64,000 nt of DNA from Sphingomonas xanthus (GTDB taxonomy: Bacteria; Pseudomonadota; Alphaproteobacteria; Sphingomonadales; Sphingomonadaceae): the NCBI RefSeq assembly GCF_007998985.1, contig NZ_CP041659.1:2044001-2108000 (forward strand), in the 5' to 3' direction. Below are positions 10,630 to 19,906 of the stretch, in pieces. A model generated the notes under the pieces. That model was not told the origin of the DNA. It saw only the letters and a program-made list of their open reading frames with translations, and searched no databases. How positions within the stretch are numbered: position 1 is the stretch's first letter; every line of letters begins with the position of its first letter. A program made the translations under genes and the position numbers.

Positions 10630-12930
10630 CTAGAGCTTTTTGTCGACGGCCTGCGCCAGGGCGCCATAGAGCTTGCCCATGTCGCTCGACATCAATGTCA
10701 CGGCGATCATCCCGCCATCGCGCTCGGCAAGGACCCGGCGCAGCATTGATTCGAAATCCTGGACATAATGATTGACCGCGCCGCGGAATTCCGGGTCGCC
10801 TTCATACTGTGCAGCGATGGCGCGCGTTTCGGTGCCGTCGAGCAAGCGGACAGCGCGGCGGGTGAACACCCCGCGATTACCCTTGAGGTAATGATTCCAG
10901 GCCTTCTCATCGACCTCGTCGCTGAGGATTTTCTGCACGTCGATCGAAGCCGAGTTCATCGAGTCCATCAATACCGAGACACGGCGGGCGAATTCCTCCC
11001 CGCTATCCTTCTGCTGGGCGGAGCGACTGCGCTCGATATGCGCCTCGAGCGCCGCCGCGCTCTGGCCGATCGACAGCATCTGCGCCGTCAGCCGGTCTGA
11101 CGCCTCGCGCGCGGTTTCGACCGCCCGGGCCGCGACCTGGTCGAGCTCGGCGAGCTTGGATTCAACGCTGTCACGCATCGCCTGCTCCAGCGCGGCACGG
11201 GTCGCCACGCTGAGTTCGCCCGCTGACTGAGGGATGACCTCGGCAATCGCCTCACGGGCGCGCGCGGCGGCGTGGCTTGCGGCTTCGCGGACCTGGACCA
11301 GGGCAGCGACCAGCGCCGGCCCCGTCTCCGCCGACAGCCTGCCAGCCTCATCCCCCGCCGAGGCAATGGCCGCGGAAAGCTCGGTCAACCTTTGTTCGGC
11401 CTGGCTGACGCCAAGATCGACCGAGGTCATCAGCGCTGCGAGCTGATCCTGTTGGATCGCCACGGTGGAAGCGCCCGATTCAATCCGGTCCGCGGCTTCG
11501 GCTGCCGCGTCGCGCATCGCCTCGACATTGGGCCGGGTCGTTTCGGTCAGTGACGACATGCGAATGGCTGCCGATTCCACCTCGCCCATCGACTGGGCCA
11601 TTTCGGTCTGCAGCGCGGAGGCGAGCCGGTCGAGACCGCTACGCAGCATCTCGGTACGATCCGCCAATGACCCGAGCGCACCGTCCTGGGTCGCGGTGGT
11701 GGCGGCCAGCGCTTCCAGCTCGGTCCGCAATCGCGACAGGTTGGCGTGGACATGGGTCGCACGTTCATCGCCCGATCGGGCGAGGTCGAGAAAGCGCTCG
11801 TCGAGCGCGGCTAGCCCGGTGTAAAGGTCGGCCAGGAGGCGCTGCGATGCGCGTTCCTGTTCGGCAATCCTGGTGGTGAGGCCGTCCAGCGCCTGATCGG
11901 CGCCGTTCAACCTGTCACCCAATTGTTCGGCGGCGTCGATCCCGGCGCGGGCGATTCCGGCCTGGCTTTGCGATACGAGCGCGGTGACTGCCGCAGCCTG
12001 GGTGTCGATCCCGCGGCGGATCTCGGCCAATGCCTCGGCCGTGCGGGCCATCAGCGCGTCGATCGCGCTGCCGGCTTCGCTTCCGGTGTCGGCCAGCCGC
12101 TGCGATGTATTTGCGCCGGCTTCGTCGATCCGGGTGAGATCAGCGAGCAATCGTTCCGAAGCCTGGCGGACGACTTCGTCTGCCTCGCGAGTCCGCTCTG
12201 CCAACGACTCGACCTGGAGTTCAAAGCCGCGCGCCTGCTCCTTTGCGGAACGGCCCGCGTCTCGCAGCGACTCCGCCATGCGGCGCGCGCTCTGCTCGGC
12301 CTGGGGGAGGTCCGCTAAAAGGACGCCAATGTCGGTCCGCGCCGCCTCTGCCGCCCGATCCAGCGCGGCGCCATGGTCGGCCAGCGTGCGCGACCCGGCG
12401 CTGAGGTCGGCGGTAATCGCCGAAAGCCGGTTTGACGCTTGGTCGCCGAGGCCCATGAGATCGCCGGCCATGATGCCAAGCGAACGATGATTCTCCGCTA
12501 TTTGCTGTGACAGGGCGCCGAGCAGGTCTTGAAGGGAGCGGGCCTCGGTCCGCATCGCGATCACCGAGCGGGTAAACTTCTCCGCCTCCTTGCGCCGGGT
12601 CCGTCCGAACATCAGCCAGACAAGGCCCATCAATGCCAGCGGACCGGTCAGTATGGCGACCCACTGTGCGACTGCGGGGCTCGACAGGGGCTGATCGGCC
12701 AGCACTCGTCCGGCGGACCAGGCCGCGTAAGCCGTCCAAATCAGGGCAAAGACGGCTAGGGCCCAACCCAGCACCTGCCGCCCGCCTTCGGTGGCGACGC
12801 TGTCGGGGTCTCGGTTTTCCGACCAGCTGATTGCGTCGAATGGCGCCTCCTGATGGAAGGAATCCCCTTCGGCGACCGGGGTTTCCGGCAAGGAGAATTC
12901 GTTCGGGGCGCGCTTCGGGCTAATGCTCAT
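10630..12930 (-). CDS. Membrane-anchored long coiled-coil protein, TipN-like
   Basis: A 766-residue protein. Two hydrophobic helices lie near the N-terminus (about 55-75 and 90-112), preceded by an acidic cytoplasmic tail. Next comes about 500 residues of Ala/Glu/Arg/Leu-rich heptad pattern, predicted to be coiled coil. The C-terminal domain of about 120 residues is distinct and less repetitive (DVQKILSDEV, GNRGVFTRR, SSDMGKLYGALAQAVD). This layout matches the Caulobacter polarity factor TipN, and the C-terminal wording looks similar, but that is my inference from architecture. I use the ATG at 12930; a GTG exists 18 bases upstream. It is divergent from the next gene. Confidence 0.7.
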   Translation of the reverse strand: MSISPKRAPNEFSLPETPVAEGDSFHQEAPFDAISWSENRDPDSVATEGGRQVLGWALAVFALIWTAYAAWSAGRVLADQPLSSPAVAQWVAILTGPLALMGLVWLMFGRTRRKEAEKFTRSVIAMRTEARSLQDLLGALSQQIAENHRSLGIMAGDLMGLGDQASNRLSAITADLSAGSRTLADHGAALDRAAEAARTDIGVLLADLPQAEQSARRMAESLRDAGRSAKEQARGFELQVESLAERTREADEVVRQASERLLADLTRIDEAGANTSQRLADTGSEAGSAIDALMARTAEALAEIRRGIDTQAAAVTALVSQSQAGIARAGIDAAEQLGDRLNGADQALDGLTTRIAEQERASQRLLADLYTGLAALDERFLDLARSGDERATHVHANLSRLRTELEALAATTATQDGALGSLADRTEMLRSGLDRLASALQTEMAQSMGEVESAAIRMSSLTETTRPNVEAMRDAAAEAADRIESGASTVAIQQDQLAALMTSVDLGVSQAEQRLTELSAAIASAGDEAGRLSAETGPALVAALVQVREAASHAAARAREAIAEVIPQSAGELSVATRAALEQAMRDSVESKLAELDQVAARAVETAREASDRLTAQMLSIGQSAAALEAHIERSRSAQQKDSGEEFARRVSVLMDSMNSASIDVQKILSDEVDEKAWNHYLKGNRGVFTRRAVRLLDGTETRAIAAQYEGDPEFRGAVNHYVQDFESMLRRVLAERDGGMIAVTLMSSDMGKLYGALAQAVDKKL

Positions 12931-13063
12931 GACCAGGGAGTTTACCACCTTTGCTGGCAGGCGAAAGCGACAATCGGCAACAGTGTGGGGTGGAAATGGC
13001 GGTCAGGACTGGCCTATGTCGGTCGGGTCCACGGGGGGACATGATCTTCACACGGAGACAGTA

Positions 13064-14254
13064 ATGGCGCTCGGCGCCCTGATCGGAGCCTATCAGGAAG
13101 ACGATGCGGGCGGCCTGCGCGCGCTGCTTCCTCTCGCCGGGCGAACGCTGATCGAATATCAGGCGCGCTGTCTGGCGTCCGCCGGGGCGTCACCGCTGGT
13201 CGTGCTGGTCGAGCGGGTTCCGGTCGCCCTCAATGACGCCTTCGAGCGGCTCCGCTCTGAAGGCATCACGGTTGTTCCGGTCAGCGACGGTATCGAGGCG
13301 GCGAGCCGGTTCGAGCCGGGAACCCCGCTGCTGGTGCTGGCCGACGGCATCGCGCCCGATCTCGGCGACCTGGAACGGCTCGTTGATGAACCGGAATCGG
13401 CAATTCTGACCGTTCCCGATGACGAACCGCACCAACCCTTCGAGCGAATCGATGGGCTTCACCGGTGGGCGGGCGTTGCACGGGTCGATTCCAGCCTGCT
13501 CAACACCACTGCCGCGATGCTTGGGGACTGGGACCTTCAATCCACCCTACTTCGCCGGTCGGTCCAGGCCGGCGCGCGGCTCGTCGCATCAAGCTCGGGC
13601 GAGGGCCGGGGGCCGTTCCTTGCCGTCGACGAGGGTGCGATGGTGGGGTTCGAACGGCGCTTGCTGCTTGCCTCGCGCACCGCCCGGACCGATGTCGTCA
13701 GTCGCTATCTGCTTCCGCTGGTCGAGGAAGTCGCCACGCAGAAATTGATGGAAACGTCGGTGAAGCCGCCTTGGCTGCTGCATGCTGCCGTGCTGCTGAC
13801 CGCTATCGCCGCTTTCTGCTTTACGAGGGGCTGGCACTGGCCGGCACTCGGTCTGCTCCTCCTGTCGACGCCGCTCGACCTGGTGGCGGGACGCCTTGCC
13901 GCCTTGCGGTTGCGACCGCTTAGCCCGTCGATGCTCTCGCGCCGGCTGTTGTGGCCGCTCACCGGGCTCGCGCTTCTGGCCCTTGGCTGGTTCGAAACGC
14001 GCAACGGTTCGGGGTGGGGCGCGGTGATGGCCGCGCTTAGCGCTGCGGCCTTTGCCGAAGCCGGCAGAGTGGAGCGCATCGGTAAACCGGTTCCCGGCGA
14101 CCAATGGCTGTTTTCCGCGCGCACCGCGATCTGGCTGGCCGTCCCGTTTGGCCTGTTGGGCTGGTGGAGCGGCTATATCGCAACGCTCGCTGCCTATGCG
14201 GCGGCAAGCTTTTTCATCGCCCAACATTATCGTCACGGCGTCCAACGCGATTGA
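13064..14254 (+). CDS. Nucleotidyltransferase-like / CDP-alcohol transferase-like membrane fusion, probably degenerate
   Basis: A 396-residue protein. The N-terminal half resembles sugar-nucleotide transferases (LLPLAGRTLIEYQARCLASAG), but the usual GxGxR nucleotide loop and following Lys are not visible. The C-terminal half has four to six hydrophobic helices around PLDLVAGRLAALRLRPLS. That stretch looks like a CDP-alcohol phosphatidyltransferase signature lacking several of its Asp residues. The layout recalls IPCT-DIPPS fusions of inositol-phosphate metabolism; catalytic loss is my inference. The ATG at 13064 has a GGAG seven bases upstream. I do not recognise a named gene. Confidence 0.55.
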   Translation: MALGALIGAYQEDDAGGLRALLPLAGRTLIEYQARCLASAGASPLVVLVERVPVALNDAFERLRSEGITVVPVSDGIEAASRFEPGTPLLVLADGIAPDLGDLERLVDEPESAILTVPDDEPHQPFERIDGLHRWAGVARVDSSLLNTTAAMLGDWDLQSTLLRRSVQAGARLVASSSGEGRGPFLAVDEGAMVGFERRLLLASRTARTDVVSRYLLPLVEEVATQKLMETSVKPPWLLHAAVLLTAIAAFCFTRGWHWPALGLLLLSTPLDLVAGRLAALRLRPLSPSMLSRRLLWPLTGLALLALGWFETRNGSGWGAVMAALSAAAFAEAGRVERIGKPVPGDQWLFSARTAIWLAVPFGLLGWWSGYIATLAAYAAASFFIAQHYRHGVQRD

Positions 14255-14280
14255 CGGCGCGTTAACCCCATCTGTTTTAT

Positions 14281-14288
14281 GGGGGGGG
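14281..14288 (+). repeat. G8 homopolymer just upstream of a start codon
   Basis: Eight consecutive G residues end one base before the ATG region of the DUF2336 gene and double as its ribosome-binding site. An upstream ATG at 14279 enters the tract and stops after four codons. One added G would join that ATG in frame to the gene. Whether the tract varies in length cannot be seen here. Confidence 0.6.
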
Positions 14289-14289
14289 A

Positions 14290-15300
14290 ATGATGCCCGT
14301 GGAATGGCCGCCCGCTGCTTTGGCAGCCGACCGCCCGGTCGATGCCGCGCGGCCGCGCGAAGGGCGTGGCCGGCTGCCCACGGTGCTTGCCGACTTCTTC
14401 CTCGACGAAAGCGCGCGGCTAACCGACGAGGAGCGGGCCTTGATGGCCGCAATGCTGCGCAACCTTATCACCCACCTTGCCGACGAGATCATTGCGAACC
14501 TGCCCGGATTAGTTGCGGCGGAGGCGGAGCGCGCGCTTGAGGGGATCAATCGGCGCCTTCGCGTTAGCAGGTTGCTGGAGCGCGAGGATGTGATCGCGCT
14601 GCTGCTGCGGCGCGCCGACGAACAGCAACTCAGCGCCGTGCCGGTCATGGCCGGATCGACATTGGCCGAGCTGGTCGGCGACGAAGATTCTGGCGTCGCG
14701 GAGGCGGCGATGACCCTGACCCTGGCGCGTGGCCGCCGAAGAGATCGCTATGGCCGACTAGAAATCGAATTCGACGATCTCGCGGCCGAGGATGCCGTCG
14801 CGCTGGTATTTGCCGTGGCTGCGGCGCTCCGCGACGGACTGGATGCATCGGCCGACCCGCACCTTACCGCCGCGGCCCGAGCGCTCCTTTCCCGCCATGA
14901 CGAAGGGCGTCGTCTCGAATCGGCGGTGGCCGGATTGGCGCGGGCCCTTCATGCCGCGGGGCGGGGTGATGACAAGATCGTGCGCAAACTGGCCGAGGAC
15001 GGTGATGCGGCCCTGCTGGTCGGAGTTCTTTCCCGCCGGGCCGGGGTCGACTATGTTGATGGCTGGAATCTGTTCACCAGCCGCGACATGATGATGTTGG
15101 CCCGCCTTGCCGATTGCGACCGGCCGACCGCGGCGCAAATCCTGGCAAGCTTTGACAGGGCCAATCACCAGAGCGCCGAACGGTTGATCGACCGCTACGA
15201 TGCGCTCGCCCAGCCGAAGGTCGACGATTGCCGCCGCTGGCTGCGGCTCGATCTTTCCTACCGGCTTGCACGGGAAGCGCTGGAACATCCCCATGGCTAG
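14290..15300 (+). CDS. DUF2336 domain-containing protein
   Basis: A 336-residue, helix-rich soluble protein matching DUF2336, an alphaproteobacterial family of unknown function with HEAT-like helical repeats. Typical pieces are FFLDESARLTDEERALMAAMLRNLI, LADEIIANLP and ALLSRHDEGRRLESAVAGLARAL. No catalytic motif or membrane helix is evident. It starts after an unusual G8 tract, with ATG codons at 14290 and 14293. Its end overlaps the following kinase-like gene by 8 bases, so the two products are probably made together and may interact. Confidence 0.75.
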   Translation: MMPVEWPPAALAADRPVDAARPREGRGRLPTVLADFFLDESARLTDEERALMAAMLRNLITHLADEIIANLPGLVAAEAERALEGINRRLRVSRLLEREDVIALLLRRADEQQLSAVPVMAGSTLAELVGDEDSGVAEAAMTLTLARGRRRDRYGRLEIEFDDLAAEDAVALVFAVAAALRDGLDASADPHLTAAARALLSRHDEGRRLESAVAGLARALHAAGRGDDKIVRKLAEDGDAALLVGVLSRRAGVDYVDGWNLFTSRDMMMLARLADCDRPTAAQILASFDRANHQSAERLIDRYDALAQPKVDDCRRWLRLDLSYRLAREALEHPHG

Positions 15301-16618
15301 CGCGCCAAACGATCGCGGCCCGGTGACCGGCCGGGTTGACCGTGCCGGACGGCTGGTCTCGGCCGGCCAGCCGCTGCAGCAGCTTCAGGAGGAGGCCGGG
15401 TCGAAGATCGGCGAATTGCTGGCCATTCCCCAGCTCGCAGCCGTCGCGCGCTCGGCGATGAAGCTTGGCGTGCCGCTTTCCCGTTCGATCATCGCGGCGG
15501 CCAGCGACCGCGACCTCGACCTTTGGGTCCGGGTAGACCCCGATGGCGAAGGCGCGACCCTGACGATCGAAGGGTGGCACATGCGTCCGCCGGCGCCGCC
15601 GCGCCTGACGCTGGTCGAGCCGGATCCGGCCAGTGGCGCGGCCACTCAGGCGATGGGTCAGGTGCTGGCCACAGATGCCGACCTTAACGTCACGGCTATC
15701 GATGAGGGGCTGGTGGAGCGGTTCGGCAAGGAGAAATCGGCGATTGTTGGCCAGTCGGTCACCCGGCTGTTCGCCCTCATCGAAGACGATGAAGGCGGCA
15801 TGCCGATGGTCATGGCCCTTGCCGGCCACCATGATTTCGAAGGCCAGTCGGCGCGGGTGCGCGGCGGTGACGGATCGAAACTTCAGCTCAAGGGCAGCGC
15901 CGTCCGTGATGGTCGCGGCCAGTTCGCCGGCTATGAGATAGAGGTAGGCTTCGAAGGCGATCGCGCGGGGGGCGGTTCATTGTTCGACGCTTCTCTCGAC
16001 GATGCGCTTCGCAGCCCCCTCGACCGGATCATCGCTGCGGCCGATCGTATCGTTGATCGCAGCGAGGGGCCGCTCCGGAGCGACTATGCCGCTTATGCCG
16101 GTGACATCGCCGCCGCAGGACGCCACCTCCTGTCGGTGATCCGGGCGATGACCGAGCAGAAGCCGGGCGACGCCGACCGGATTAATGTCGCACAGGCCGC
16201 GCGCGACGCGATCCAGCTGGTCCAGGCCAATGCAGCGGAAAAGAATATCCAGATCGAGCCGGTCGGATCGGCGCCGGTGGCGATGGCGCTTGGCGACTCC
16301 CGCGCGGCGGTTCAGATCATCGTCAACCTGCTGGGCAATGCCGTGCGCCATTCTCCGGTCGGCTCGACCATCGCGGTGATTGTCGAACAGGCGGTCAATG
16401 AAGTCGCGGTCACGATCGCCGACGAGGGACCGGGGATCGATCCCGTCGACCAGCAACGCATTTTCGAACGCTATGAGCGGGTTGGCACATCGTCCGAGGG
16501 AATCGGGCTTGGGCTGGCCATCTCCCGCCGGCTTGCCCGGTCAATGAACGGCGATATTCGCCTGAAAAGCGCGCCGGGCGAAGGCGCGCGTTTCACGCTG
16601 GTCCTGCCGATCGCCTAG
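15293..16618 (+). CDS. PAS-domain histidine-kinase-like protein lacking the phospho-acceptor His
   Basis: A 441-residue cytoplasmic protein with one PAS-like domain (about 115-220), a dimerisation helix pair (about 230-285) and a complete HATPase_c domain (N box [27 protein letters not shown]). In the dimerisation helix the canonical SHELRTPL position reads DDALRSPL, so Asp237 stands where the phospho-acceptor His should be. DivL of Caulobacter is a known case of a kinase-like protein without that His. Autophosphorylation on His is therefore unlikely; a regulatory or scaffold role is inferred. It is translationally coupled to the DUF2336 gene. Confidence 0.8.
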   Translation: MASAPNDRGPVTGRVDRAGRLVSAGQPLQQLQEEAGSKIGELLAIPQLAAVARSAMKLGVPLSRSIIAAASDRDLDLWVRVDPDGEGATLTIEGWHMRPPAPPRLTLVEPDPASGAATQAMGQVLATDADLNVTAIDEGLVERFGKEKSAIVGQSVTRLFALIEDDEGGMPMVMALAGHHDFEGQSARVRGGDGSKLQLKGSAVRDGRGQFAGYEIEVGFEGDRAGGGSLFDASLDDALRSPLDRIIAAADRIVDRSEGPLRSDYAAYAGDIAAAGRHLLSVIRAMTEQKPGDADRINVAQAARDAIQLVQANAAEKNIQIEPVGSAPVAMALGDSRAAVQIIVNLLGNAVRHSPVGSTIAVIVEQAVNEVAVTIADEGPGIDPVDQQRIFERYERVGTSSEGIGLGLAISRRLARSMNGDIRLKSAPGEGARFTLVLPIA

Positions 16619-17901
16619 CCGCGCGCGGCTACCGGGACATACTCCCGCTGGGTCGCGCCGACATACAGCTGGCGCGGACGGCCGATCTTCTGTTCCGGGT
16701 CGGAAATCATCTCGTTCCACTGGGCGACCCATCCGACCGTACGGGCGAGGGCGAAGAGTGCCGTGAACATTTCGGTCGGGAAGCCGATCGCGTTGAGGAT
16801 GATGCCCGAATAGAAATCGACATTCGGATACAGCTTTTTCTCGACGAAATAGTCGTCGTGCAGGGCGATCTGTTCCAGTTCGCGGGCAACATCGAGGACC
16901 GGGTCGGAAAGGTTGAGTTCCTTCAGCACCTCTTCCGCGGTGGCCTGCATGACCTTCGCGCGCGGATCGTAATTCTTGTAGACCCGGTGGCCAAAGCCCA
17001 TCAGGCGGAACGGGTCGTTCTTGTCCTTGGCGCGGGCGATATATTCGGGAATGCGCTTAACGTTGCCGATTTCGCGCAGCATGTTGAGCGCTGCCTCGTT
17101 GGCGCCGCCGTGCGCGGGACCCCAAAGGCAGGCGATACCCGCGGCAATGCAGGCGAAAGGGTTGGCGCCCGACGAGCCGGCCAGCCGGACGGTCGAGGTA
17201 GACGCATTCTGTTCATGGTCGGCGTGGAGGATAAAGATCCGCCGCATGGCATTTTCAATGATCGGATTGACCTCATAGGGTTCGGCGGGGACGCCGAAGG
17301 TCATCCTGAGGAAGTTGCCGGTGTAGCTGAGGCTGTTGTCCGGATAGAGGAACGGCTGACCGATGCTGTACTTGTAGGCCATCGCGGCGATGGTCGGCAT
17401 CTTGGCGATGAGCCGGTGCGACGCCACGAGCCGCTGCTGCGGGTCGGTGATGTCGGTGCTGTCGTGATAAAAAGCCGACAAAGCGCCGACTACGCCGCAC
17501 ATTATCGCCATTGGGTGCGCGTCGCGGCGGAAACCCCGATAGAAGGTCGCCAGTTGTTCGTGCAGCATCGTGTGCCGGCTGATCGTATAGGTAAACTCGT
17601 CGAGCTCCTTCTGCTTCGGCAGATCGCCGTGGAGCAGGAGGTAAGCCACTTCCATGAACGTCGACTGTTCGGCTAGCTGGTCGATCGGGTAGCCGCGGTG
17701 TAGCAGCACGCCCTCATCGCCATCGATGTAGGTGATCGCGCTCTGGCAGCTGGCGGTCGAGGTGAAACCGGGATCGTAGGTGAACTGGCCGGTCTGGCCA
17801 TAGAGCTTGCGGATGTCGATGACGTCCGGGCCGACCGAGCCCTCAAGCAGCGGGTAGGCGTAATCGCCACCGGTCGTGGTGAGGTTGACGGTCTTGGTCA
17901 T
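16615..17901 (-). CDS. gltA: Citrate synthase
   Basis: Condenses oxaloacetate with acetyl-CoA in the first step of the TCA cycle. The 428-residue product is the long hexameric type of Gram-negative bacteria. It has an N-terminal beta-rich domain, the [12 protein letters not shown] substrate-binding motif, [10 protein letters not shown], and [14 protein letters not shown] near the active site. It lies 17 bases downstream of gltX on the same strand, so the two are probably cotranscribed. Its 3' end overlaps the convergent kinase-like gene by 4 bases. Confidence 0.97.
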   Translation of the reverse strand: MTKTVNLTTTGGDYAYPLLEGSVGPDVIDIRKLYGQTGQFTYDPGFTSTASCQSAITYIDGDEGVLLHRGYPIDQLAEQSTFMEVAYLLLHGDLPKQKELDEFTYTISRHTMLHEQLATFYRGFRRDAHPMAIMCGVVGALSAFYHDSTDITDPQQRLVASHRLIAKMPTIAAMAYKYSIGQPFLYPDNSLSYTGNFLRMTFGVPAEPYEVNPIIENAMRRIFILHADHEQNASTSTVRLAGSSGANPFACIAAGIACLWGPAHGGANEAALNMLREIGNVKRIPEYIARAKDKNDPFRLMGFGHRVYKNYDPRAKVMQATAEEVLKELNLSDPVLDVARELEQIALHDDYFVEKKLYPNVDFYSGIILNAIGFPTEMFTALFALARTVGWVAQWNEMISDPEQKIGRPRQLYVGATQREYVPVAARG

Positions 17902-17918
17902 GCGTTCGGCTCCAGCTC

Positions 17919-19328
17919 TTACTTCTGTTCTGGCAATTGATCGGCGATGCGAGCCAGGCTCTCGTCCTTTCCAAGGAAAACAAGGACGTCGAAGATGCCC
18001 GGCGAGGTTGTTTTGCCCGTCAGCGCCGCACGGAGCGGCTGGGCAAGCTTGCCTAGCTTAACTCCGTTCGCTTCTGCAACCTCCCGCACCGCAGCATCGA
18101 GGGAATCGTGGTCCCAATTCGGCAGTGCAGCAAGCTTTTGCCTAGCTTGGGCAAGGATGGTTCGCGCCTCCTCGGTGATCAGGCTCTGGGACTTGTCATC
18201 GAGCACAAGAGGGCGGCTCGCGTAGAGAAATTCGGCGCCCTCGGCCAGTTCGTTGATCGTATGGGCTCGGGCCTTCAGCTCCGGCATCGCCGCGATCAGT
18301 GCCGGTAGCTGCTCATAGCTAAGCCCGAATTTTGGCGAGATCAGCGTTGCCAGCCGCGCGTCGTCGGCTTCTCGCAGATAGTGGCCATTGAGATTCTCCA
18401 GCTTCTTCTGGTCGAAGCGGGAAGGGCTTTTGCCGACATGGGCGATATCGAACCATTCGACGGCCTGATCGTGGCTGATGATCTCGTCGTCGCCATGGCC
18501 CCAGCCGAGGCGGAGTAGATAGTTGAACAAAGCTTCCGGCAGGATGCCGAGATTGTCGCGATAGGCGTCGACACCGAGGGCGCCATGGCGCTTCGACAAT
18601 TTTGCCCCGTCGAAGCCGTGGATCAGCGGGACATGGGCATAGTTTGGCACCGGCCAACCCATGGCGTGGATGATCGCCAGCTGGCGGAAGGCGTTATTGA
18701 GATGGTCGTCCCCGCGGATGACATGGGTGACGCCCATGTCGTGATCGTCGACCACCACCGCCAGCATATAGGTCGGAGTGCCGTCGGAGCGTAGCAGGAT
18801 GAAATCGTCGATCTCGGCATTGGCGACGGTCACTCGACCCTGCACCAGATCGTCGATGACCGTTTCGCCGTCCTGGGGTGCCTTGATCCGGATCACATAG
18901 GGTTCGTCGGCAGGGCCGTCGGTTCGATCGCGCCAGGGACTATTGATGCGGAAGGGACGGCGCTCGGCCTGCGCTGCCTCACGCGCAGCGGCCAATTCCT
19001 GCTGCGACATGTAACAACGGTAAGCAGCGCCCATCTCGAGCAATTGGTGCGCGACCTCGGCATGCCGTTTCTCGAACTGCGATTGGAAATAGGGCTCGCC
19101 GTCGCCGGAAATTCCCAGCCACTGGAGACCGTCGAGGATCGCCTCGATCGCTTCCCTGGTCGAGCGAACCTTGTCGGTGTCTTCGATCCGGAGGAGATAT
19201 TTGCCGCCGTGACGGCGGGCGAACAGGTAATTGAACAAGGCGGTACGGGCACCGCCGATGTGCAAATAGCCGGTTGGCGATGGGGCGAAGCGCGTAACGA
19301 CGCCTTCGATCTTGCCGCTCGCGCTCAA
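17919..19328 (-). CDS. gltX: Glutamate--tRNA ligase
   Basis: Charges tRNA-Glu with glutamate. The 469-residue class I synthetase has the HIGH-type motif PTGYLHIGG near the N-terminus, a tRNA-acceptor insertion, and the KMSKS-type motif KLSKRHGA. I start it at TTG 19328, which has AGGAAAGA eight bases upstream and gives the usual short leader before [11 protein letters not shown]. An ATG at 19385 would add 19 poorly conserved residues. In many alphaproteobacteria comEC and lexA are its neighbours; here only lexA is, with a VOC gene between. Confidence 0.95.
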   Translation of the reverse strand: MSASGKIEGVVTRFAPSPTGYLHIGGARTALFNYLFARRHGGKYLLRIEDTDKVRSTREAIEAILDGLQWLGISGDGEPYFQSQFEKRHAEVAHQLLEMGAAYRCYMSQQELAAAREAAQAERRPFRINSPWRDRTDGPADEPYVIRIKAPQDGETVIDDLVQGRVTVANAEIDDFILLRSDGTPTYMLAVVVDDHDMGVTHVIRGDDHLNNAFRQLAIIHAMGWPVPNYAHVPLIHGFDGAKLSKRHGALGVDAYRDNLGILPEALFNYLLRLGWGHGDDEIISHDQAVEWFDIAHVGKSPSRFDQKKLENLNGHYLREADDARLATLISPKFGLSYEQLPALIAAMPELKARAHTINELAEGAEFLYASRPLVLDDKSQSLITEEARTILAQARQKLAALPNWDHDSLDAAVREVAEANGVKLGKLAQPLRAALTGKTTSPGIFDVLVFLGKDESLARIADQLPEQK

Positions 19329-19558
19329 GCGATCTTTCCTCTTGTCTGGCTTGGTCCGAATGGACTGAACGAGCGCCCCTATCATAGTGAACGCGCCGCT
19401 GGAACCGGCGCATCAACGCTTTTTGTCTGCAAGAATCGCCTGTTTTTTCCCTGCAATCGTACATTTCTTCGAACGCGAACGCGAACGTGGGCAGTCGCCC
19501 TTGTGGCTGCGTCGGAACAGGTAATGCCGCAGAGCGGGGGGGCAGCGCCGGCTCAGCC
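19329..19558. other. Intergenic region where comEC would be expected; contains a short (GAACGC) tandem
   Basis: About 230 bases between the gltX start and the VOC stop, without a credible gene on either strand. It contains GAACGC repeated at 19471-19486 as three GAAC half-sites, but their spacing (2 or 8 bases) does not match the 7-base spacing of an alphaproteobacterial LexA box. It presumably holds the gltX promoter, though no clear -35/-10 pair is visible. I see no recognisable ComEC remnant. Confidence 0.5.
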
Positions 19559-19903
19559 TTAGGCGTCGCTCCAGGCTGCAAGCTCGCTGCCCGACGGATC
19601 GATAAAGTGAAAGCGGCGCCCTCCGGGAAAGGCAAAGATCGGCTTGGCAATCATGCCGCCTGCCTTGATCACCGCATCGAAGGTCGCTTCGAGATCGTCG
19701 ACCTTGATCACCGGCAGTGGTGCCGCAAGCGCTTCGTCCGGCTGGCCGTTGAGTCCAATGTCGGTGTCACCGCTGCTGGTCGCGGCATAGTCTGGGGAGA
19801 ATTCGGTAAAGGTCCAACCGAACGACCGGGCGTAGAACGCGCGCGTCAACTCATGGGCGGTAGCGCTCGGCAGTTCGACATAATCGAGGCGGGCCGGGGC
19901 CAT
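19559..19903 (-). CDS. VOC (glyoxalase/bleomycin-resistance) family protein
   Basis: A 114-residue protein of the vicinal oxygen chelate superfamily with two beta-alpha-beta-beta-beta modules. Recognisable pieces are LDYVELPS, FYARSFGWTF, VIKVDDLEATFDAVIKAGG and FIDPSGSELAAW. Substrates of such small members are not predictable from sequence. It starts only 3 bases after the lexA stop and has no room for its own promoter, so it is probably cotranscribed with lexA and hence under SOS control. Confidence 0.85.
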   Translation of the reverse strand: MAPARLDYVELPSATAHELTRAFYARSFGWTFTEFSPDYAATSSGDTDIGLNGQPDEALAAPLPVIKVDDLEATFDAVIKAGGMIAKPIFAFPGGRRFHFIDPSGSELAAWSDA

Positions 19904-19906
19904 TGA

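Noticed and set aside
19471..19486. GAACGCGAACGCGAAC as a second LexA box near gltX
   Set aside because: The half-site spacings are 2 and 8 bases, not the required 7.
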